A stretch of 7,334 nt of DNA. Origin: Roseiflexaceae bacterium UBA965 (lineage in GTDB: Bacteria > Chloroflexota > Chloroflexia > Chloroflexales > Roseiflexaceae). Within the stretch, counting starts at the first letter, position 1; each line of letters opens with the position of its first letter. The notes under the pieces are model-generated. The model searched no databases and was not told the DNA's origin. It saw nothing but the letters and a program-made list of their open reading frames with translations. The stretch lies in assembly GCA_002292925.1 (NCBI GenBank), contig DBCF01000135.1, positions 1 to 7,334 of the forward strand, in the 5' to 3' direction. The translations under genes were made by a program, and so were the position numbers. This document shows positions 1 to 5,291 of the stretch, one piece after another.

Positions 1-258
1 CATCACTACGCCCGTAGCATGTCGGCTTGGATGTTGTTGCCGGCCTGTAGCGGCTATACCTGCGATCTTGCGCAGGGTTGGATGCGCTTTGCGCCCCAAG
101 CCGAGTTAACTGCCAGCGGCCACTACATGACCCCGTGGTTCCATCAACGGGGCTGGGGTACCTACACCCAAACCCGCCTGCCCGATGGCTCGTGGCAACG
201 CCACGTGACGGTGCTGGGTGGCGAGATTGATGGGCTGCGGATCGAATACCCCGCCTAA
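1..258 (+). CDS. Probable GH116-type glycoside hydrolase, C-terminal end only
   Basis: The reading frame is open from base 1 and stops at TAA 256-258, giving the last 85 residues of a longer protein whose start lies outside the window. The segment HYARSMSAWMLLPACSGY, followed by a D-x-x-x-G-x-M-R-F-A-P stretch and an aromatic-rich tail with GWGTY, resembles the end of the (alpha/alpha)6 catalytic region of GH116/GBA2-like (DUF608-associated) glycosidases. In that family an Ala-Trp-x-Leu-Leu-x-Ala-x-Ser-Gly-(Tyr/Phe) helix is followed by a phenylalanine-proline turn and a beta tail. Those enzymes cleave beta-glucosides or related linkages. The catalytic acid and nucleophile would lie upstream and cannot be checked. 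The ATG at 19 is internal and is not the start. The stop codon directly abuts that of the convergent dehydrogenase gene. The coding call is firm; the family call rests on remembered sequence style and is only moderate. Confidence 0.6.
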   Translation, partial: HHYARSMSAWMLLPACSGYTCDLAQGWMRFAPQAELTASGHYMTPWFHQRGWGTYTQTRLPDGSWQRHVTVLGGEIDGLRIEYPA

Positions 259-1278
259 TTACCCCTCGCTTGGCAACCGGTAACGCATTGGCAAGCGGTA
301 TGTATCGGCGAGGCTCGTGAGTGTCGACAGCGTGCTGGCAGCGAGGGTGATACTCGTGGCCGGCACGTTGCGGCGTTGGCCGGGAATCCGTGGATTGCCA
401 CGACTCGCCCCAATCCTGTCGACAAAGGCTTGACCATGCTGGTGCAGATGCGCCAGCCCCCCGAGGGCGTCGGGGTCGATTCCAATCAACAGCACGCTGG
501 TAGGCACTGGTTGGTGGGGTGGATTGAGAAACGACGGCAGTTGGTCGTCGCTGACTCCACCCAGCAACCCACCCGTCAGCAAGGCAATCGCCAACCCCAG
601 CCCATACCCCAGTGTGCCCGCCGGTAACAGTGCCCCCGCCAAGGCGGCTTGGGCGTCGCTGGTGGGTTGGCCGTGGGCATCAAGTGCCCAATGGCTGGGG
701 ATGGGCTGGTTGCGCTCGGCAGCGGCACTGATTTTGCCCCGCGCCACAGCCGTCGTCGCCCCATCAAAAATCAATAGTGGCTGCTGCGCCCCGGGTATAC
801 CTATCGCCAGCGGATTACTGCCAATCAGCGCAGTCGTGCCCCCTAGTGGCGCCATGGCTGCCGGGGTATTGACCAGCATGATGCCCACCAGTTGGGCCGC
901 CACGATGGTTTGGATGCTATGGTCGAGTGCGCCCAGATGCTCGTTGCGGATGATGCCCACACTGGCGATGCCGTAGCGCCGTGTGGTGCGAATCAAGCGT
1001 TGCACGGCGTAATGCGCGGCGATGTGGCCCATGCCGTGGTCGGCGTCGAGTAGGGCGGTGGCGCGTTGTTGGCGCACCCAGCGCAGGTTTGGGCGGGCGG
1101 TGATGGCACCGGCTTGTAGCCGCGTCAGGTAATTGGGCAGGCGCCGTACGCCGTGGCTGGGGATTCCTCGCGCCTCGGCATCGGCAATCGCCGTGGCCAC
1201 CAGCAAGGCATGGCGGGGGGTGAGGTGTGCGCGTCGGAATAGTGCGGCAATGAATTGTTGCAGGTGGGCGATATGCAT
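259..1278 (-). CDS. Malate/L-lactate/ureidoglycolate dehydrogenase family (Ldh_2) oxidoreductase
   Basis: This is a 339-residue NAD(P)-dependent 2-hydroxyacid dehydrogenase-like protein of the Ldh_2 family (AllD, ComC, YiaK, type-2 malate dehydrogenase), close to the usual family length. The N-terminal motif SHGVRRLPNY (residues 41-50) carries the Ser, His, Arg and Tyr expected at the active site. N112-x-H114-x-G116 matches the family N-x-H-x-G motif. GSNPLAIGIP (153-162), DGATTAVARGK (172-182) and RIPG (297-300) are also typical. The usual P-x-G-G-x-K-G motif reads PAGTLG at 219-224, so one residue and the lysine are missing. The following helix has Ala where Glu is common. I chose ATG 1278 because the Ldh_2 fold begins there; the longer frame would run into the upstream terminator. 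Its leader (A-rich, no clear Shine-Dalgarno or promoter) is the 84 nt between 1279 and the terminator. Substrate is unknown. Confidence 0.88.
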   Translation of the reverse strand: MHIAHLQQFIAALFRRAHLTPRHALLVATAIADAEARGIPSHGVRRLPNYLTRLQAGAITARPNLRWVRQQRATALLDADHGMGHIAAHYAVQRLIRTTRRYGIASVGIIRNEHLGALDHSIQTIVAAQLVGIMLVNTPAAMAPLGGTTALIGSNPLAIGIPGAQQPLLIFDGATTAVARGKISAAAERNQPIPSHWALDAHGQPTSDAQAALAGALLPAGTLGYGLGLAIALLTGGLLGGVSDDQLPSFLNPPHQPVPTSVLLIGIDPDALGGLAHLHQHGQAFVDRIGASRGNPRIPGQRRNVPATSITLAASTLSTLTSLADTYRLPMRYRLPSEG

Positions 1279-1362
1279 GTGTAGTGTTTCTTTTTTTGGG
1301 AAAAAACGTGGGGTGCGGCGGTGAATTGGTGATTGATACAGTGGTACGCTGGCACAGGTCTC

Positions 1363-1402
1363 AAAAAACAGCGGGCACCACATTAGATGTGGTGCCCGCT
1401 GT
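1363..1402 (-). terminator. Intrinsic terminator of the BMP lipoprotein gene
   Basis: Bases 1368-1383 pair perfectly with 1387-1402 (16 bp, mostly G:C in the middle) around a 3-nt loop at 1384-1386. On the minus strand the stem is followed at once by six T residues (1368-1363). It begins 17 nt beyond the TAG stop of the lipoprotein gene. On the plus strand no T run follows the stem, so termination should be one-directional. It separates the lipoprotein gene from the downstream dehydrogenase gene. Confidence 0.95.
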
Positions 1403-1419
1403 CGTGTATAACCGAGAAA

Positions 1420-2436
1420 CTAGTTCAGGGTTACGCCGGTGGTGATTGAACCGTCTGACAAGCCCTTGAGGATTTCTTCCATCTTGGCCTTGACTTCGGC
1501 GGGGATAGCACCGTCGGCTTTGTTGAACGAAGCCAATCCAATGCCACCGTTGGCGGCGTTGTACACGGCTACGCCATTGGTGAACTTACCGTCGACAACG
1601 TCCTTGATGGTCAAGAAGACGGCTTGGTCGACGCGCTTCATGGCGCTTGAGATGATCTTGTCTGAACCAGGAGCGCCACCGTTTTGGAAGGTGGTGACAT
1701 ATTCGTCTTGGTCGACGCCAATGACGTATGCGCCAGCTTCAGCGGCGGCTTGGATGCCACCTGAACCGGTTTGGCCACCGGCACCGAAGATTACGTCGGC
1801 ACCTTCTGACATGAAGCTCTTGGCAGCTTCGGCGCCACGGGCGCGGTCGATGAATGAGTCAATGTAGACGGTCTTCACGGCCACGTCAGCTTTGACTGAT
1901 TTGGCACCGGCTTCGTAGCCCTTGAGGAACTTCTGGACCGGTGGGATTTCCATGCCACCGACGGCGGCAATCGTGCCACTCTTGGTCATCGAAGCGGCCA
2001 AGGCACCAGCCATGTAGCCGGCTTCGTCTTCAGCGAACACCAAACCACGCACGTTGGCAATGGCTGGGTCGTAGGCGAAGTCCACAATGGCGAACTTGGT
2101 GTCTGGGTACTTGCCCGAAGCTTCTTTGATGGCATCGCCCATCATGAAACCAACGGCAACCACGATTTCACACTTTTGTTCGACCAATGATTGGATGTTC
2201 TTGCCGTAGTCGGCTTGGGCTACGGTTTCGATGTACTTGACTCCGATGCCGAGATCCTTCTCAGCCTTGAGCAAACCGGTGTAGGCGTACTGGTTAAAGG
2301 TACCGTCGTTGATTTTGCCCACATCGGTGACCAAGCCGGCCTTACAAGGGGCGGCAGCGGCTGGGGCGCCACAAGCTGGCAACACGATGGCCGCAAGGAC
2401 CATAATGACCAGAGTAGCAAGAGTTGACTTACGCAT
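1420..2436 (-). CDS. BMP/PnrA-family solute-binding lipoprotein (ABC transporter substrate-binding)
   Basis: This 338-residue extracytoplasmic lipoprotein belongs to the BMP family (basic membrane protein, PnrA/Med-like), periplasmic-binding folds that typically capture purine nucleosides for an ABC importer. Residues 1-21 are a signal peptide (MRKS, then a hydrophobic core) ending in the lipobox LPAC, so Cys22 should be lipidated. An Ala/Pro linker with a second Cys at 31 precedes the fold. Family landmarks are GLVTDVGKINDGTFNQ just after the linker, VFAEDEAGYMAGALAA, VGGMEIPPVQKFLKGYEAG, GAGGQTGSGG and GVDQDEY. ATG 2436 is chosen over in-frame starts at 2490 and 2448 because GGAGGA lies 4 nt upstream and the signal peptide starts there. 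Lysine is mostly AAG and third positions favour C/G, unlike neighbouring genes where AAA is common, which suggests high expression. No permease or ATPase gene is adjacent. It has its own promoter and terminator, so it is probably monocistronic. Confidence 0.95.
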   Translation of the reverse strand: MRKSTLATLVIMVLAAIVLPACGAPAAAAPCKAGLVTDVGKINDGTFNQYAYTGLLKAEKDLGIGVKYIETVAQADYGKNIQSLVEQKCEIVVAVGFMMGDAIKEASGKYPDTKFAIVDFAYDPAIANVRGLVFAEDEAGYMAGALAASMTKSGTIAAVGGMEIPPVQKFLKGYEAGAKSVKADVAVKTVYIDSFIDRARGAEAAKSFMSEGADVIFGAGGQTGSGGIQAAAEAGAYVIGVDQDEYVTTFQNGGAPGSDKIISSAMKRVDQAVFLTIKDVVDGKFTNGVAVYNAANGGIGLASFNKADGAIPAEVKAKMEEILKGLSDGSITTGVTLN

Positions 2437-2440
2437 TGCA

Positions 2441-2446
2441 TCCTCC
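2441..2446 (-). promoter_or_regulatory. Shine-Dalgarno site of the BMP lipoprotein gene
   Basis: The minus strand reads GGAGGA, then four bases, then ATG (2436). This near-perfect anti-16S match decides the start among three in-frame candidates. It lies one base downstream of the hairpin at 2448-2463. Confidence 0.85.
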
Positions 2447-2447
2447 A

Positions 2448-2463
2448 TTGCGTTCACACGCAA
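2448..2463 (-). promoter_or_regulatory. 5'-UTR hairpin with GUGA tetraloop next to the ribosome binding site
   Basis: The minus strand reads TTGCGT-GTGA-ACGCAA, a perfect 6-bp stem closed by a GNRA-type tetraloop (GUGA in RNA). It lies in the predicted leader of the lipoprotein mRNA, one base before GGAGGA. It leaves the ribosome site free, so it may shape initiation, protect the 5' end, or serve as a protein or small-RNA contact. Pairing is seen; function is inferred. Confidence 0.5.
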
Positions 2464-2503
2464 AAAATTTGTACATACCAAACAAACCACGTTCAGCCTG
2501 TTT

Positions 2504-2522
2504 TAATATGTTACTCATATTA
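2504..2522. promoter_or_regulatory. Operator-like inverted repeat over the BMP gene start point
   Basis: TAATATG (2504-2510) and CATATTA (2516-2522) are perfect inverted 7-bp arms separated by TTACT. The dyad centre (2513) is about where transcription from the minus-strand promoter should begin, and the right arm enters the -10 box. This is a classic position for a repressor that blocks polymerase. The regulator is unknown, and A/T-rich dyads can arise by chance near promoters. Confidence 0.45.
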
Positions 2523-2547
2523 TACGGCGTTGTGCTCTTGTACGCAA
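2519..2547 (-). promoter_or_regulatory. Sigma70-type promoter of the BMP lipoprotein gene
   Basis: On the minus strand TTGCGT (2547-2542) is followed by a 17-bp spacer and a consensus TATAAT (2524-2519). The start point would be near 2512, giving a leader of about 76 nt. The -10 is perfect and the spacing ideal; the -35 matches TTGACA at its first three bases. Confidence 0.8.
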
Positions 2548-2568
2548 TAAAGAATTGGTAATACCTAC

Positions 2569-2574
2569 TATAAT
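2569..2574 (+). promoter_or_regulatory. Likely -10 box of the M50 protease gene
   Basis: A consensus TATAAT lies 37 nt before the protease ATG, predicting a leader of about 30 nt. No good -35 hexamer is found at 16-18 bp (bases near 2546-2551 read AATAAA), and there is no TG extension. This promoter may be weak or activator-dependent. It lies back to back with the lipoprotein promoter, whose -35 box is only 21 bp away. Confidence 0.5.
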
Positions 2575-2598
2575 GCAGTCAGTGTATACGCAACCAAC

Positions 2599-2606
2599 AG
2601 GTGGGG
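2599..2606 (+). promoter_or_regulatory. Ribosome binding site of the M50 protease gene
   Basis: AGGTGGGG ends 5 nt before ATG 2612. It supports this start over the in-frame TTG at 2555 and ATG at 2573, which lie upstream of or inside the predicted -10 box. Confidence 0.6.
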
Positions 2607-2611
2607 TTAAT

Positions 2612-3718
2612 ATGACGATTACCCGTCCCCTCGTCGAATCAGGCGAATCATTTGACATCCAACCAGTGGTAGATGGTCTCTGCACCGTCCACCAACTACA
2701 ACAGCAACCAACCATGATTGTAGCGGTAGTGACGCCGTTACAAGCCACCGCAACGATTTTTCCACTGCTCCAAGCCCGCGCCCAAGCGCAGCAGTATACC
2801 GTGTGGCTTCGCCAAATTGATCTCCCCGGTCGCATCGAGCTGGTGTTTTTGCCTGGCGTCCCACCCAAAACTGCCCCCCGCTGGATCCTCGCCCTCAGCC
2901 TATTGCTATTGACCCTGTTGTCGTGTTTGGCGGCGGGGACGCTTTATCGCGGCATCGACGTCTTTGCCCAGCCGCTCCGGATCTACGAAGGCTGGCAGTT
3001 TGCGGCTACGATTTTGGGGATATTGGCAACCCACGAGTTGGGGCATTACGTGGTAGGGCGGTGGTGGGGTGCACCCGTCAGCTTGCCGTACTTCATTCCC
3101 CTACCACCCCCACTCAGTTTTACCGGTACATTGGGGGCCGTGATTGTGCAACGCGAGCCGATGCGCGACCGTCGCGTATTGTTTGATGTGGGATTGGCTG
3201 GACCAATCGCCGGTTTGTGTGTGGCGATTCCGTTATTATTTGTGGGGCTTAGTCAGTCAACCGTTGGCCCGATGCCCACCAGTGGTTTTGTCCAAGAAGG
3301 CAATTCGGCCTTGTACCTGCTGGCCAAACTCGTCATGTTCGGCAAAATATTGCCGGGTGGGGGGCTCGACGTACAATTAAACGACGTGGCCTTTGCCGCC
3401 TGGATTGGTTTGCTGGTTACCATGTTTAATTTGTTGCCGATTGGGCAGCTCGATGGTGGCCATGTGGCCTATGCCGTGTTGGGGCGCTATGCCGTGTATC
3501 TGGCCTACGGTATGATTGCGTTTTGTGTGTTGTTAGGCGTCTTTGTGGATAGCACCTGGCTGGTGTGGGGCGTGATTGCCACCTTTGCCAATCCGCGCCA
3601 TCCCGCACCTTACGACGACACTACGCCGATTGGGCTATGGCGCATATTGCTGGCCTGTGTGGCCGTGATGATTTTGTTTTTATTGTTGACCCCTGCGCCG
3701 TTACGTATCGTGCCGTAG
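2612..3718 (+). CDS. Site-2 protease family (M50) membrane metalloprotease, EGY-like
   Basis: This 368-residue polytopic zinc protease is of the kind that cleaves substrates within the membrane. HELGH at 141-145 supplies two zinc-binding His and the catalytic Glu, inside a hydrophobic helix (about 130-147). LDGGH at 280-284, preceded by FNLLPIGQ, supplies the third ligand, Asp281. Between them PYFIPLP (159-165), GTLGAVI (172-178), a R-E-P-x-x-x-R element (181-187) and FDVGLAGPIAG (191-201) match the EGY/cyanobacterial-type S2P group. Residues 1-88 form a soluble N-terminal domain without a recognised motif. Hydrophobic segments lie near 91-109, 130-147, 196-214, 260-280, 295-312 and 345-360. 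No PDZ domain is evident. Substrates (anti-sigma factors or membrane proteins) cannot be inferred from neighbours. The gene stands alone on its strand, diverging from the lipoprotein gene, and its stop lies 5 nt from that of the convergent PHP gene with no terminator between. Confidence 0.93.
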   Translation: MTITRPLVESGESFDIQPVVDGLCTVHQLQQQPTMIVAVVTPLQATATIFPLLQARAQAQQYTVWLRQIDLPGRIELVFLPGVPPKTAPRWILALSLLLLTLLSCLAAGTLYRGIDVFAQPLRIYEGWQFAATILGILATHELGHYVVGRWWGAPVSLPYFIPLPPPLSFTGTLGAVIVQREPMRDRRVLFDVGLAGPIAGLCVAIPLLFVGLSQSTVGPMPTSGFVQEGNSALYLLAKLVMFGKILPGGGLDVQLNDVAFAAWIGLLVTMFNLLPIGQLDGGHVAYAVLGRYAVYLAYGMIAFCVLLGVFVDSTWLVWGVIATFANPRHPAPYDDTTPIGLWRILLACVAVMILFLLLTPAPLRIVP

Positions 3719-3723
3719 GCGCG

Positions 3724-4761
3724 TTAGCGTGTCACGTAGAGCGGGTTGCTAAACACCCACGGCAAGGTTTTTTTGCTGGCTTCGATGCGGTAGACGCCAC
3801 TTTCGTTGATGGTGGTGAGCAAGGCCCGATTGCCTTGGAGTTTGACTTGACCATTGTGGATGAGTCGGACAGTGGCGTTGACCCCGAGGTCGATTTTGAC
3901 GGTGATTGGGCCTTGGCGGAGTGAGGCAATGTCGCCAGCAAACCAACGTTCGGCACCACGGAACCCAAAAAACTCAAAATTAGGGCAGTCCCCTTCGAGG
4001 CGATTGACCATGTAGCTTCGCCCTTGCGCCAAGGCCCCATACACCATGCGCATCGCATTGGTGAAATTGTTCGACAATCGTTCGGGGAGCCACAAATAAG
4101 TCGTCAAGGTGCCAAATGCCCACTGGTAGGGAAAGACTTGTAGGCGCCCAAATGGCGATGGCCGCAAGAATGCATGCACATCGACCCCCCACACCCCAAA
4201 GGTGCGCTTGCCGGCCATGTTGAGCGCATCCCACCATTCAATGGTTGCTTTCGAAGGCCCGCTGATGCCCCGTTTGGGGAAGGCATACAGGAATTCTTTG
4301 TTGCGTGAGGTGAGATGCTCACCCCAGTCACTCATGAAATTCCATAATTCAATCCCCATACTGCGCCCTGCATTGCGGGTCGGACTGTTGATATTCCAGT
4401 CGTCCCAACGGTAAATCCCCTTGAATTCGTTGTATTTTTGCTCATCAGGGTGGGCAATGATGCCAAACCCACCGGCGTCATAGGTTTGGTCAATGAATTG
4501 TTGTGGTTGGAGCGTACTTGGGATGACTTGTTCGAGGTTGAGTGCCAAAAAATGATTGTGGAACGGCGTGATTTCTTGGTCGACTAATGTCAGCACCCGA
4601 TCATACCACCCTTGCTCGCTCCGCCCTTCGAGCGTATCGTGGTCGGTGATAATAATCCACTCAAGCCCCGCTTGTTGGGCGGCATAGGAGATGTCGGGGA
4701 TGTTGCCGCTCCCGTCCGAATAATGCGTATGGATGTGTAATGCGCCAGGACTGATATGCAT
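3724..4761 (-). CDS. PHP-domain (CehA/McbA-like) metallohydrolase
   Basis: This 345-residue protein has a PHP-fold catalytic domain that uses a metal cluster to hydrolyse phosphoesters or related bonds. All the usual ligand motifs are present: LHIHTHYSDG (8-17; H9, H11, D16), TDHD (39-42; H41), E63 with H68/H70, AHP (103-105; H104), GIELWN (136-141; E138) and GVDVHAF (192-198; D194, H196). Residues from about 285 to the end look like a small beta-sandwich, ending FSNPLYV as in CehA/McbA-type proteins. There is no signal peptide, so it is probably cytoplasmic. ATG 4761 is chosen because the PHP strand starts 8 residues later and an upstream extension would overlap the preceding gene. A weak GTGAG-like site overlaps that gene's stop region. 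It follows the methyltransferase-like gene by 10 nt, so the two should be co-transcribed. Some CehA/McbA relatives hydrolyse carbamates, but the substrate here is unknown. Confidence 0.9.
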   Translation of the reverse strand: MHISPGALHIHTHYSDGSGNIPDISYAAQQAGLEWIIITDHDTLEGRSEQGWYDRVLTLVDQEITPFHNHFLALNLEQVIPSTLQPQQFIDQTYDAGGFGIIAHPDEQKYNEFKGIYRWDDWNINSPTRNAGRSMGIELWNFMSDWGEHLTSRNKEFLYAFPKRGISGPSKATIEWWDALNMAGKRTFGVWGVDVHAFLRPSPFGRLQVFPYQWAFGTLTTYLWLPERLSNNFTNAMRMVYGALAQGRSYMVNRLEGDCPNFEFFGFRGAERWFAGDIASLRQGPITVKIDLGVNATVRLIHNGQVKLQGNRALLTTINESGVYRIEASKKTLPWVFSNPLYVTR

Positions 4762-4771
4762 ATATGACTCA

Positions 4772-5236
4772 CTACCAAATAAACGGAATAAATTTGTGGG
4801 TGTGGGTACGATAGGCCGGGTAATCGGGGAAGCGTGCGCACAAAAAGCCTTCTTCACGGTTGGCTTTTTGATTGAGTAACAATATTAATGCCACCACACA
4901 CGCCCCGCAAATGCTACTTTGTGAGATAATTGCGACCCCGACACAGGCAGACACTAATCCAGTATAGATAGGATGTCGTACAATAGCATAGATACCCGTG
5001 GTGACGAGTTGTCCATCGTCGAGGGGTTTGGGGAAGGCAGTCAGGTTGTTGCCGAGATGTCGGAACGCCACCACCAGACAATAGATGCCAAGGATGATTA
5101 AGCCGATGCCGACGACACTACTCACCAAACTACGCGGTTGATGCCACGGATCAAAGAGCCCGCTTGCGAGGATACATCCGAGCAATACAAATTGCCCTAT
5201 CACCCACCCTTGCCCACGTGATACTGATGTTGCCAT
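4772..5236 (-). CDS. Isoprenylcysteine carboxyl methyltransferase-like (ICMT/PEMT superfamily) membrane protein
   Basis: This 154-residue integral membrane protein has four hydrophobic segments (about 10-28, 38-57, 92-108 and 109-122). The C-terminal half carries the superfamily signature: NNLTAFPKP (63-71), LVTTGIYAIVRHPIY (77-91, with the R-H-P thought to contact S-adenosylmethionine), an R-E-E element at 127-129, and the ending FPDYPAY (136-142) plus FIP. In bacteria such proteins are small-molecule or lipid methyltransferases of mostly unknown substrate; true protein prenylation is not implied. ATG 5236 is preferred. An in-frame TTG at 5257 would add seven residues, and neither start has a strong ribosome site. 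It is the first gene of a likely two-gene unit with the PHP protein and diverges from ygfZ across only 55 nt. I found no convincing minus-strand promoter in that gap. Confidence 0.85.
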   Translation of the reverse strand: MATSVSRGQGWVIGQFVLLGCILASGLFDPWHQPRSLVSSVVGIGLIILGIYCLVVAFRHLGNNLTAFPKPLDDGQLVTTGIYAIVRHPIYTGLVSACVGVAIISQSSICGACVVALILLLNQKANREEGFLCARFPDYPAYRTHTHKFIPFIW

Positions 5237-5239
5237 AGT
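5210..5239 (+). promoter_or_regulatory. Weak candidate promoter for the ygfZ operon
   Basis: TTGCCC (5210-5215), an 18-bp spacer and CATAGT (5234-5239) preceded by TG at 5231-5232 could form an extended -10 promoter with a start near 5246. Each hexamer matches consensus at four of six bases. It would overlap the start codon of the divergent methyltransferase-like gene. Treat as tentative. Confidence 0.22.
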
Positions 5240-5277
5240 ATGCTCGATTTCATTCAAAATTCTCTACTTAATTGACT

Positions 5278-5282
5278 GAGGT
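5278..5282 (+). promoter_or_regulatory. Ribosome binding site of ygfZ
   Basis: GAGGT lies 9 nt before ATG 5292. No other start with a comparable site is seen nearby. Confidence 0.65.
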
Positions 5283-5291
5283 AATAATACC

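Noticed and set aside
524..976. 150-codon plus-strand frame opposite the dehydrogenase gene
   Set aside because: It lies wholly antisense to a well-supported Ldh_2 gene, and its product is a low-complexity Ala/Pro/Ser/Met mix without family features.
1291..1306. T-run/GGG/A-run inverted repeat in the dehydrogenase leader
   Set aside because: The stem is only A:T pairs and would be unstable; it is better read as an A-rich leader than as a terminator or riboswitch.
1279..1383. N-terminal extension of the dehydrogenase to 1383
   Set aside because: It would translate through the terminator hairpin and adds residues not found in Ldh_2 proteins.
1439..1867. 142-codon plus-strand frame opposite the BMP gene
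   Set aside because: It is antisense to a strongly codon-biased gene, which creates open shadow frames; no ribosome site or motif was seen.
2437..2512. Possible purine-type riboswitch in the BMP leader
   Set aside because: The leader of about 76 nt holds one small hairpin and no three-way junction or recognisable conserved core.
2555..2611. Upstream starts (TTG 2555, ATG 2573) for the M50 protease
   Set aside because: They precede or overlap the predicted TATAAT box, while ATG 2612 has AGGTGGGG at 5 nt.
3565..3924. 119-codon plus-strand frame bridging the protease and PHP gene ends
   Set aside because: It overlaps the real protease end in another frame and is antisense to the PHP C-terminus; no recognisable motif.
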